Positions 25,224-33,900 of a stretch of 64,000 nt of DNA are shown in pieces. The notes under the pieces were generated by a model. The model saw only the letters and a program-made list of their open reading frames with translations. It searched no databases and was not told the DNA's origin. The stretch spans positions 62,001 to 126,000 of the forward strand of contig NZ_JAMHIV010000029.1 of the NCBI RefSeq assembly GCF_023897065.1, given 5' to 3'. Both the position numbers and the translations under genes were made by a program. This stretch comes from Crossiella sp. SN42. GTDB taxonomy: Bacteria; Actinomycetota; Actinomycetes; Mycobacteriales; Pseudonocardiaceae. Each line of letters opens with the position of its first letter. Position 1 is the stretch's first letter.

Positions 25224-26327
25224 ATGACTGACGCCAAACCCACCGGTTCCGCTGAGGTGCGAGTCGCCCTGGCCGGGGTCGGCGGCTGTGCTTCCAGCAT
25301 CGCGCAAACCGTCGAGCTGGCCGGCCGCAGTTCCGAACAGCTGCACGGCATCATGTACCAGGAAATCGGCGGCTACCGCCTTTCCGATGTGAACTTCGTG
25401 GCCGCGTTCGAGGTGGACAAGCGCAAGGTCGGCCTGGACTTCGCCAAGGCGATCGTCACCGCGCCCACCGCGGCGGTGGCGCACGTGCACGTCGAGCCCA
25501 AGGGCCTGACCGTGGAGGCCGGGCCGCTGCTGGACGGCATCGAGGGCAAGCTGGCCGCGGCCATCGACCCGCACCCGGACTGCGCGAACATCACCGTCGA
25601 GCACGTCACCCAGCGGCTGCGCGAGGTGCGGGCCGAGGTGCTGCTGTGCGTGCTGCCCACCGGCGCCACCGCGGCGGTGCAGGCCTACGCCCGCGCCGCG
25701 GCGCTGGCCGGGGTGGCCTTCGTCAACGCGACGCCGGAGCCGGTGGCGCACGACCCCGAGCTGGTGGCGCTGTTCGAGGCCAACTCGGTGCCGCTGCTGG
25801 GCGATGACCTGCGCAGCCACCTGGGCGCGACCACGCTGCACACCGCGCTGCTGGAGCTGTTGCAGTCCAGGAACCTGGCGATCACCAACACCTACCAGCT
25901 CAACATCGGTGGCAACACCGACTTCCTCAACCTGTCCGACCCGGTCCGGGCGGCCGGCAAGATCCGTTCCAAGGGCAGTGCGCTCAAGGCGGCCGGCATC
26001 GATGCCACCAAGGTGATGGCCGGTCCCAACGGTTACGTCGAGTTCCTCGGCGACACCAAGACCTGCTTCCTGCGGATCGAGGCCACCTCGGTGCTGGACT
26101 CCCAGCTCAACATCGAGATCCGGATGGAGGTCGAGGACAGCCCGAACGCCGCCGGTGTGCTGGCCAACGCGGCCAGGGTCGCGAAGGTGGCGCTGGACCG
26201 CAAGCACGCCGGGGTGCTCGACGAGGTGTGCCCGTTCCTGTTCAAGCGCCCGCGTTTCGGCGCGCCGGAGTCGGTCGGCCTGGAGAAGTTCACCGGGTTC
26301 ATCGAGGGCGCGGTCCAGGCCAGCTGA
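25224..26327 (+). CDS. ino1: Inositol-3-phosphate synthase (myo-inositol-1-phosphate synthase)
   Basis: A 367-residue protein of the mycobacterial-type MIPS family. It has an N-terminal NAD-binding loop (ALAGVGGCASSIAQTVE), the conserved core GDDLRSHLGATTLHTALLE and the active-site region NIGGNTDFLNLSDP followed by a lysine-rich segment. It converts glucose-6-phosphate to inositol-3-phosphate using NAD. Actinomycetes have a housekeeping copy for mycothiol and phosphatidylinositol, but its position behind a StrR-type activator, an SDR and a phosphatase suggests a dedicated supply for a cyclitol product. The start has AAAGGA upstream. A strong hairpin follows the stop. Confidence 0.92.
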   Translation: MTDAKPTGSAEVRVALAGVGGCASSIAQTVELAGRSSEQLHGIMYQEIGGYRLSDVNFVAAFEVDKRKVGLDFAKAIVTAPTAAVAHVHVEPKGLTVEAGPLLDGIEGKLAAAIDPHPDCANITVEHVTQRLREVRAEVLLCVLPTGATAAVQAYARAAALAGVAFVNATPEPVAHDPELVALFEANSVPLLGDDLRSHLGATTLHTALLELLQSRNLAITNTYQLNIGGNTDFLNLSDPVRAAGKIRSKGSALKAAGIDATKVMAGPNGYVEFLGDTKTCFLRIEATSVLDSQLNIEIRMEVEDSPNAAGVLANAARVAKVALDRKHAGVLDEVCPFLFKRPRFGAPESVGLEKFTGFIEGAVQAS

Positions 26328-26347
26328 GCCTGGCTCTGCTTTCGAAC

Positions 26348-26384
26348 CAGTGCGGCCGGTGTCCCAGCGACACCGGCCGCACTG
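26348..26384. terminator. Terminator of the cyclitol operon
   Basis: CAGTGCGGCCGGTGTC pairs perfectly with GACACCGGCCGCACTG around CCAGC, 20 bases after the synthase stop. Confidence 0.85.
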
Positions 26385-26418
26385 TCATGCGCGGAATTCT
26401 TAAGCAGGCCAACACAAA

Positions 26419-26459
26419 AGCGCCTGTGCACCCCCGGGAGGCGGGAGTGCACAGGCGCT
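26419..26459. terminator. Terminator of the carrier-protein operon
   Basis: AGCGCCTGTGCAC pairs with GTGCACAGGCGCT around a GC-rich loop, located just past the stop of the leftward acyl-carrier-protein gene. Confidence 0.8.
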
Positions 26460-26474
26460 GTGCCGTGCGGTGGT

Positions 26475-26738
26475 TCAGGATCGATCCGCGAGCCCGGAGA
26501 TCACCTTCCACAGCGCGCCCGCGGTCGCGAAGGTCTCCGCGGAGAGCTCCTCGTCCGGGAAGCTGATGCCGTAGTGCTCCTCCAGCTCCAGCAGCAGGTC
26601 CACCGTCTGCAGCGAGTCCAGGCCGAGGTCCGCCAGGCCGGCCGCCTCAGGAAGCTCCGCCTCCGCGCCCAGTGCGGGCAGGTGCTGCCGGAGGATCTTC
26701 TCGAAGCCGGGTTCCCATTCCATGTCCAGTCCTTCCAT
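26475..26738 (-). CDS. Acyl/aminoacyl carrier protein
   Basis: An 87-residue free-standing carrier protein. The phosphopantetheine attachment site is GLDSLQTVDLLLELEEHYGI, with Ser at about residue 42 intact. It would hold an amino acid or acyl group as a thioester. Its start overlaps the acyl-CoA dehydrogenase stop (TGATG), so it ends a four-gene operon with an AMP ligase, decarboxylase and dehydrogenase, and these are its likely partners. Confidence 0.92.
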   Translation of the reverse strand: MEGLDMEWEPGFEKILRQHLPALGAEAELPEAAGLADLGLDSLQTVDLLLELEEHYGISFPDEELSAETFATAGALWKVISGLADRS

Positions 26739-27934
26739 CAGTTGGCGCCGGCCAGAGTCACGGCGGGGTCGAGCACACTCAGCGCGCCGTTCGCGGTGAG
26801 CAGCCGGGTGTCGGAGTAGGTCAGGCTGGCCGCGGTCAGGTCGCGCAGCAGCCGCTCCAACGGCACGGGGGAGTCACGCCGGTAGCCGGTGTCCAGCCCG
26901 GCGAGCTGGATCATCGCGGTGGCCGCGGCCAGGCATTCCTCCGCGGCCAGCACCTTGAGCGTGTTCAGGTGGATCTGGGTGGCGGGGGAGCCCAGCGAGC
27001 TGCCCTGCGCCCGGTGCCGCTCGACCTCGGCGCGCACCGTGTGCAGGTAGGCGCTGACCGCCTCCAGCTTGGCCCGCACCCGGGCCACCCGGACCGCGGT
27101 CAGCGAGTCCCGCAGGTCGATCTTGCTGATGGGCCGCCGCAGGTGCGCCAGCAGCGCGGACCAGACCTTCCTGGTCGCGCCCAGCCAGGAGGCGGACCAG
27201 CTCAGGTGCGCGATCGGCCCCATGCACTCCACCGCGATCTCGCGGAACTTGCCGCGGCCGCCGATCAGCCGCTCGTCGGTGACCTGGCCGGTCAGCGTCA
27301 GCTCGAGGTTCTCCACCCCGCGCATGCCGAGGGTGTCCCAGGCCCCGCGCACCTCGATGTCCAGGTCGGCGCGGTCCAGGTAGACCATGCTGACCTCCTG
27401 CGCGGCCGCCTCCGGCGAGGCGAGCATCTTGATCAGGAAGCCGTCGGCGTGCGCGGCGCCGGTGACGATCGGCGCGCGCCTGGTCAGCCGGTAGTGGCCC
27501 TGCTCGGCGTGCAGCGGGCTCTCGCTGGTGAGCAGGTGCCCGCCCACAGTGGACTCGGTGGTCACCGAGCCGAGGTAGACCTCACCGGCGGCGATCCGGG
27601 GGAGCAGCCGCTCGCGCAGCTCCGGCTGGGCGTGCCGGACCAGCACGTCCACCTGCTGGCAGTGCATGGTCCAGATCAGCGAGGTGGACAGGCAGGCGCC
27701 GCCCAGCTCACCGGCCACCTCGACCAGGTCGGTGAGCCCGCCGCCGAGGCCGCCGTGCTCGACCGGCACGAGCAGGCCCATCAGGCCGCTGGCGCGCAGC
27801 GCGGCCAGCGCCTCGACCGGGAACCGGCCGCCGCTGTCCACCTCGGCGGCGTGCTCGGCGGCCACCGCCACCACGTTCGAAAGGTCGTGGCCGCTGCGTT
27901 CTCCGGTGGGCAAGGACTTAGTTCGGGTCACCAC
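26738..27934 (-). CDS. Acyl-CoA dehydrogenase-family flavoprotein
   Basis: A 398-residue protein of the acyl-CoA dehydrogenase fold, with an N-terminal helical domain (ALRASGLMGLLVPVEHGGLG), the flavin-contacting middle region (GSVTTESTVGGHLLTSE) and a helical C terminus. In carrier-protein pathways such enzymes oxidise the carrier-bound substrate, for example prolyl or other aminoacyl thioesters. I cannot be sure of a catalytic Glu at the usual C-terminal position. The GTG at 27934 has AGGAG upstream and overlaps the end of the decarboxylase gene by 17 bases. Confidence 0.85.
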   Translation of the reverse strand: MVTRTKSLPTGERSGHDLSNVVAVAAEHAAEVDSGGRFPVEALAALRASGLMGLLVPVEHGGLGGGLTDLVEVAGELGGACLSTSLIWTMHCQQVDVLVRHAQPELRERLLPRIAAGEVYLGSVTTESTVGGHLLTSESPLHAEQGHYRLTRRAPIVTGAAHADGFLIKMLASPEAAAQEVSMVYLDRADLDIEVRGAWDTLGMRGVENLELTLTGQVTDERLIGGRGKFREIAVECMGPIAHLSWSASWLGATRKVWSALLAHLRRPISKIDLRDSLTAVRVARVRAKLEAVSAYLHTVRAEVERHRAQGSSLGSPATQIHLNTLKVLAAEECLAAATAMIQLAGLDTGYRRDSPVPLERLLRDLTAASLTYSDTRLLTANGALSVLDPAVTLAGAN

Positions 27935-29180
27935 TCATCGCTCCTGCTCGGTCTTGTGCGGCATGGACTTCGGTGCGCACGGTCGCGATCGCGCTCGCCG
28001 AGCGGACGGTCCCGCCGTCCAGCACGACCTCCACCGGCGCCGGGTGGCTGAGGAAGCCGAGCAGGCTCGCGCTGAGCCCGTAGGCGCCCGCGTTGCGGAT
28101 CGCGATCAGGTCCCCGGCGCGCACCTCGGGGAGTTCGAGGTTCCTGGACAGCACGTCGGCCGGGGTGCACAGCGGGCCGACCAGGTCCACCGGAACCCTG
28201 GGGCTGGATTCTGCGCGCGAAGTCAGGGTTTCGGCCACCGCCCTGGTGGGCAGCATCCGGCCGATGCCGGAGAGCCCGCCGAGGTGGTTGATGCCGCCGT
28301 CGAGCACCACGAAGGTGCGCTCGCCGTTGGCCTTCACATCGGTCACCGCGCACACGTAGGTGCCGCAGGAGCCGACCAGGTAGCGGCCGGACTCGAAGGA
28401 GATCCGGGGCCGCTGCTCGCGCCAGCCGGGCAGCTCGGCCTCCAGCAGGGACTCCAGCTCGCCGCGCAGCACCCGGTAGTCGACCGGGTCGCCCGGCCGC
28501 AGGTAGGGCGTGGCGAACCCGCCGCCCAGGTCCACCTCGGCCAGCTCGAAGCCGGCCTCGGCGACCTGCCGGGCGGCCCGCGCGCTGATCGCGAAGGTCT
28601 CCAGCAGCGCGGCCGGATCGTCCACTCCGGACACCGGGAACAGGTGCAGACCGTTCACCACGGCGAAATCGGTGCCCCGGAAGGCAGCCGGCTCGGCCAG
28701 CAGCTGGTCCAGCTCGATGCCGAACTGGGAGACCCCGCCCATCCGCAGCTTCCCGCCCGCGCCGCGGCCGGCGTTCACCCGCAGCAGGCAGGACACCCGG
28801 ACCTGGCGCTGCCCGGCGATCTCGTCGAGCAGGCGCAGCTGGGCGGCGGACTCCACGGAGAACCGGCGGACGCCGAGGCTGAGCGCGTGCCGCAGTTCCG
28901 CGGGCGTCTTGCCGGGGCCGGTGTGCAGGATGTCCGGCGCGGCCACCCCGGCCAGCACCGCGGTGTCCAGCTCGCCGGTGGAGGAGACCTCCGCGTGGCA
29001 GCCGAGCTCGGCCAGTTGGCGGACCAGTTCCGGGTGCGGGTTGGCCTTGAGCGAGTAGTGCAGGGTGCTGGGCTGTGGCAGCGCGGCGGAGAGCTTCGCG
29101 TGCGCGGCCCGCACCTGGGCGAGGTCGTAGAGGTAGGCGGGGGTGCCGTAGCGCCGGGCGAGCGCGGCCGGGTCGCTCAT
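27918..29180 (-). CDS. Fold-type III PLP-dependent decarboxylase
   Basis: A 420-residue alanine-racemase-fold decarboxylase related to diaminopimelate and ornithine decarboxylases. The PLP lysine is in HYSLKANPHPELV near residue 48. The glycine loop is VDLGGGFATPY, the phosphate-binding SFESGRYLVG follows, and the C-terminal active-site Cys is in VGPLCTPADVL. It resembles decarboxylases that occur beside AMP ligases and carrier proteins (exosortase-associated sets and amino-acid starter-unit pathways), so the substrate may be carrier-bound. The ATG overlaps the ligase stop (ATGA). Confidence 0.88.
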   Translation of the reverse strand: MSDPAALARRYGTPAYLYDLAQVRAAHAKLSAALPQPSTLHYSLKANPHPELVRQLAELGCHAEVSSTGELDTAVLAGVAAPDILHTGPGKTPAELRHALSLGVRRFSVESAAQLRLLDEIAGQRQVRVSCLLRVNAGRGAGGKLRMGGVSQFGIELDQLLAEPAAFRGTDFAVVNGLHLFPVSGVDDPAALLETFAISARAARQVAEAGFELAEVDLGGGFATPYLRPGDPVDYRVLRGELESLLEAELPGWREQRPRISFESGRYLVGSCGTYVCAVTDVKANGERTFVVLDGGINHLGGLSGIGRMLPTRAVAETLTSRAESSPRVPVDLVGPLCTPADVLSRNLELPEVRAGDLIAIRNAGAYGLSASLLGFLSHPAPVEVVLDGGTVRSASAIATVRTEVHAAQDRAGAMSGDPN

Positions 29181-30745
29181 GCCGACTCCTCGCTCGCCCT
29201 GGCCAGCAGCTGCTTGCGGTCGAGCTTGCCGTTGGCCGTGGTGGGCAGGCTGGGCAGCACCTGGCAGCGGGCGGGCACCTTGGCCGGTTCCAGCCGCAGC
29301 CGCAGCTCGCGCAGCACCTCGGCCGGTTCGATCTCGCCCTCTGCCCACAGCAGCGGCCCGGCCTTGCCCGGCGGGCGGACCAGCGCCGCGGCGCGCACGC
29401 CCGGGATGTCCGCGGCGGCGGCCTCGATCTCGCTGCCGCTGACCCGGACGCCGGAGTTCTTGAACACGTCGTCCAGCCGGCCGCCGATCACCAGCTCGCC
29501 GTGCTCGTCCAGGTGGCCGTGGTCGCCGGTGAACAGCACCCGCCGCCCGGTGGCCACGCAGGTGGCGAAGCGCTCGCGGGTGGGTCCGGGCGCGCGCCAG
29601 TAGCCGTCGGCCACGTGCGGGCCGAGCACCACGATCTGCCCGGTCTGGTTGCGGGGCAACGGGTTCCCCTGCTCGTCCAGGATGGCGACCTGGGTGCCGG
29701 GCAGCGGCGGGCCGACCGAGTCGGTGGGCAGGTCCACCGCGGTCGGCGGCCGGATGGAGACGCGCTTGCACTCGGTCAGGCCGTACATCGGGGCCAGCTC
29801 GGCGTTGGGGAAGGCCTTGCGCAGGCCCACCTGGTCGGCGCGGGTCAGCGCCTCGCCGGTGTTGGTGATCAGCCGCAGCGTGTCCACCTGGGTGCCCCTG
29901 CGGGCCAGGGCCACCGCCATCCGGCCGAGGGTGGGCACCACCGGCAGCACGGTCGCGCCGGCGTCGCGCATCATCGGCAGCAGCTCGGCGTTGGTGGCGT
30001 GGTCGGCCAGCACCAGGTGCGCGCCCGCGTTGGCGCACAACAGGATCTGGTACAGGCCATAGTCGAAGGCCAGCGGCAGCCTGCCGAAGACCACGTCGTC
30101 GGCGCGGTAGCGCAGCTGCTCCGCCACCGCGGCCAGCGCGGTGCCGACCTGCCGGTGGCTGCACACCACGGCCTTGGGCTGGCTGGAGCTGCCCGAGGTG
30201 TAGAGCAGGAAGGCCGGGGCCTCCGGGATCGTCTCGTCGGTCTCGGTGCGGGCGGGGGTGTGCGCCGCCTCGCCCCAGGCCTGGTTGATGCCGACGACCT
30301 TGGCCCCGGCCCCGGCGAGGTCGGGGATCTCGGCGTCGAAGGCCAGCACCAGCGCCGGGTCGGCGTCGGCGATCAGCGGCAGCAGCTGGTAGGGCCGGGT
30401 CTGCACGTGCACCGGGACCAGCGTGACGCCGAGCCGGAGCGCGCCGTGCAGCAGCGCGAGGAAGTCCACCGAGGACTCGGCGCGGGCCACCACCCGGTCG
30501 CCGGGGCGCAGGCCGCGCTCCCACAGCCAGCCGCTGAACCGCCTGCTCAGCTCGGCCAGCGCGGCGTAGTCGAGGGCACACCGGTGGTCGGTCGCGGCGG
30601 GGGCGCCGGGCGCGCGCCGGGCCGCGGCGTCCAGGGCCAGGTGCACCGGCACGGACAGCACCGGGACGCGGCTCGGGTCGCCGACGACCAAGTGTTCCGG
30701 CCATCGGCTCGTGTCAATCGACGTGCTGGTCGCGCATTCAGTCAT
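29177..30745 (-). CDS. AMP-forming acyl/aminoacyl ligase
   Basis: A 522-residue adenylate-forming enzyme. Core motifs are LLYTSGSSSQPKAVV near residue 178, YGLTECKRVSIRP near residue 318, LFTGDHGHLDEHG near residue 400 and the catalytic lysine in TTANGKLDRKQL at the C terminus. It activates a carboxylic or amino acid as AMP ester and presumably loads the carrier protein of the same operon. I start at ATG 30745 (MTECATSTS), since the upstream extension has no clear binding site. First gene of the leftward operon; the 240-bp region to its right is a divergent promoter. Confidence 0.88.
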   Translation of the reverse strand: MTECATSTSIDTSRWPEHLVVGDPSRVPVLSVPVHLALDAAARRAPGAPAATDHRCALDYAALAELSRRFSGWLWERGLRPGDRVVARAESSVDFLALLHGALRLGVTLVPVHVQTRPYQLLPLIADADPALVLAFDAEIPDLAGAGAKVVGINQAWGEAAHTPARTETDETIPEAPAFLLYTSGSSSQPKAVVCSHRQVGTALAAVAEQLRYRADDVVFGRLPLAFDYGLYQILLCANAGAHLVLADHATNAELLPMMRDAGATVLPVVPTLGRMAVALARRGTQVDTLRLITNTGEALTRADQVGLRKAFPNAELAPMYGLTECKRVSIRPPTAVDLPTDSVGPPLPGTQVAILDEQGNPLPRNQTGQIVVLGPHVADGYWRAPGPTRERFATCVATGRRVLFTGDHGHLDEHGELVIGGRLDDVFKNSGVRVSGSEIEAAAADIPGVRAAALVRPPGKAGPLLWAEGEIEPAEVLRELRLRLEPAKVPARCQVLPSLPTTANGKLDRKQLLARASEESA

Positions 30746-30985
30746 CAGCGTTGGTCCGTTCTTTTTCACGCCGCGCGTGCCGCTGTAGAGGATGCATTCC
30801 AATCGGCTCCGGCGAGAACCTACTGCCGCTGTTTGACCGCGTCCAGTGCGGGCAGGCGCGCTTGACTGTTCTTCCTCGATCTGATTGCTTATTCGGCATT
30901 AAGGGTTTGTTCGAGGAGGAACCCGAACGGTATTGACAGACGCTCCGGTGTTCGCCTGCGTCGAAATACAACCACGGAGTGTGAC
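30746..30985. promoter_or_regulatory. Divergent promoter region
   Basis: A 240-bp region between the leftward ligase operon and the rightward adenylation-condensation gene. It contains a near-dyad GTTCG-N10-CGAAC at 30909-30928 and a TTGACA (30933-30938) that may be a -35 box without a clear partner. The GTTCG dyad has shorter spacing than StrR sites, so I do not call it one. Confidence 0.45.
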
Positions 30986-33900
30986 ATGGCTGAGGGTGCG
31001 CGGGGGCAGGTGTGCGCGGGGATCGTCACCGCGGATTCACACCGGTCGCTGCCCGAGGTGGAAAGCGCCGCACTCGGCCTCGCCGCCCGGCTCAGCGCGG
31101 CCGGTCTCACCCGTGGCGACCGGGTCCTGCTCAGCGCGGACAACTCGGCCGACTTCCCGGTGGCGCTGTTCGCCCTGCTGCACCTGGACGCCTCGGTCGT
31201 GTTGCTCGATCCCCGCCACCACCAGGCAGAACGCGCGCGGGCGGCCGGGATGGCCAGGGCCCGTTTCGCGCTGCACGACTCGGCTGAGGACTTCCTGCCC
31301 GCCGGTAGCGCGCCGGGCACCACCTGCCTGCGCATCGGTGACCTGACCGGGGCCGGGAGCGTTTCCGGTGGACTTTCCTTCGCGAACTGGTATAGGCGCG
31401 GCGACGGTCTTGTCTGCTGGTCTTCCGGACCGAGTGGCGAACCGAGGGGAATCGTTCGCTCCGGCGAGTCTGTCCGGCGCAATATCGAGGCCACCCGGCG
31501 GCGGATGGGATACCGGCGGGAGGACGTGCTGCTGCCGCTGCTGCCTTTTTCGCAACAGTACGGACTTTCGCTGGTGCTGCTCTGGTGGGCGGTCGGCTGC
31601 TCGCTCAAAGTGACCCCGTTGAGCCGCCTCGACCGTGGTCTGACCGGTGAAGTCAAGGCCACCGTGGTGGACGCGACCCCGGCCACTTACCACAGTTTGC
31701 TCAATGTGCTCGAACGCCGGGAAGAACTGCGCGCCGGTATTGCCGCGGTGCGAATGTGGTGTGTCGGCGGCGCGCCGCTGGCGCCCTCGGTGGCGCAGCG
31801 GTTCCGGCGGCTGCTGGGCGCGCCGCTGCTGGACGGCTACGGCAGCACCGAGGCCGGCAACATCGCGCTGTCCTGCGTGGCCAACCCGGTCGGCTGCGGG
31901 CGGCCGCTTGATGGCGTGCGGGTGGAGATCCGCGCTGGTGACGGCGAGGCCAAGGCCGGGCAGACCGGCGAGATCTGCGTGCGCACCACCGGCCTGATGG
32001 CGGGCTACCTCGCCGAGGACGGCACGGTGGCGCCGTTCGGGCAGGAGGTCTACCGCACCGGCGACCTGGGCTTCCGGGACGGCGAGGGCAACCTGCACGT
32101 GCTCGGCAGGCGCGCCGCGGTGCACCGCCTCGGCCACACCCTCTACCCGGAGGCGCTGGCCCGCAAGGCGCGACGGTGCGGGCGGCCGGTGGCGGTGGTG
32201 CCGATCGAGGACGAGCGCCGGGGCTGCCAGCTGGTGTTCCTGGTCGCCGACCGCGGCGGGCACGAGGCCAGGTACTGGCGGGCGCGGATCGAACCGCACC
32301 TGGCTCCGTACGAGCAACCCAACCAGCTGCTGGTGGTGGACCGGCTGCCCGAGCACTGCCCGCTCGACCCGCGCCAGGGCACCCGGCTGGTGCGTGACCT
32401 GCTCGCCGCCGAGGCCGAACGGGTGCGCGCGGACCCGTCCGAACCGCTGTTCACCGAACGGGCGCCGACCGCCATGATCTACCGCGAGGACCGGGACGGC
32501 ACCCCGCTGGGAACCAGGGACGGCAACCGGCCCTCCGGCGGGCGCGGACTGCCCGCGAACTACCTCACCCATGGCGGACAACGGATCGCGGAGCCGTTGC
32601 CGCTGTCCACAGTGGCCTCCGAACACCTGCCCGGTGCTCGCGCGGGGCGAAGAAGGATCAGTCAGTCCCGAGGAGGGCTTGTGTCTGTCACCGTCGTTCG
32701 ATCTGGACCGCTGAACTGGGCCCAGCAATGGCATTGGCTGGAACAGCAACTCGATCCCGAGGAGCGATTCCTGTCCATGTCGCTGACCATGAAGCGCGCC
32801 TGCCCGGTGCCGGAGGGGCTGGCCCTCGGTGACGTCGAGGCCGCGCTGGCCACCCTGGTCGACCGGCACGAGGCGCTGCGAACCCGTTACTCCACAACGG
32901 AACCCGTGCAGTCGGTGTGCACGGCCGAAGCACCCGTGGTCGTGGTGCACGAGCTGCCGGACGAGGAGGTCGAGCCGGAGGCCGCGATCGAGCTGGCCGT
33001 CGAGCTCATCGGCGACGAGTTCGACCTGGACCGGGAATGGCCCTACCGCGCGGTGGTGTTCACCCGCGAGGCGCGGCCGGTGGTGCTGGTGGCCTTCGTG
33101 CACCACATCTCGGTGGACGCCCGCGGCGCCGACATCGTGGCCGAGGAGCTCGGCGAGCTGCTGGCGGCCGCGGCGCAGGGCCGGCCCGCCGAGCTCGGCG
33201 AGCCGCGCTGGCACCCGCTGGACCAGGCGGCGATGGAGGCCACCGAGGAGTACCAGGCCATCGCGCAGCGGGCCCGCGCGCACTGGGCGAAGCCGGAGGC
33301 GGCCGCCTCGGCGAACCTGCTCGCGCCCTACTGCGGCGACCTGCCGCAGCTGCGCACCCACTACGTCATCCACCGCTCCCGCTCGCTGCTGGCGGAGCTG
33401 CAGAAGGTCTGCGCGGAGTACGAGCTGAGCCCGTTCACCGTGGTCACCGCCGCGTTCGCGGTGCTGGTGGCGCAGCGCTCCGGCAGCGAGCGGATCGCCA
33501 TCGAGACGGTGATCTCCAACCGGTTCGACGAGGCGCAGGCGGCCAGCGTGGGCTGCTACGCGCTGATGGGCCAGATCATCGTGGACACCTCCGGCGGCCC
33601 CGACCTGCGCACGCTGCTGCGCCGCACCTGGTCGGCCGGCCTGCGGGCGTTCCGGTACGGGCACTTCGAGCCCGCCGTGCTGCTGGAGGTCGAGGCCCGC
33701 GAGGTGGCCCGGCGCGGCCTGCGCCCCAACGCGGCGCTGCACCTGAACTACCGGCCGCACAACTCGGCGGAGGTCACCGAGGACCCCTCGGCGTTCCCGC
33801 CGGACGAGGTGGCGGCCGAGACCTGGGACGGGCTGTGCGACACGCTCTACGTGCACGTCAACCCGGCCGATGACGTGATGGAGGTGGGCCTGCGCGCCGG

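Noticed and set aside
30909-30928. GTTCG-N10-CGAAC dyad in the divergent promoter, considered as a StrR site
   Set aside because: The spacing is far shorter than in StrR sites. It is kept only as a general dyad.
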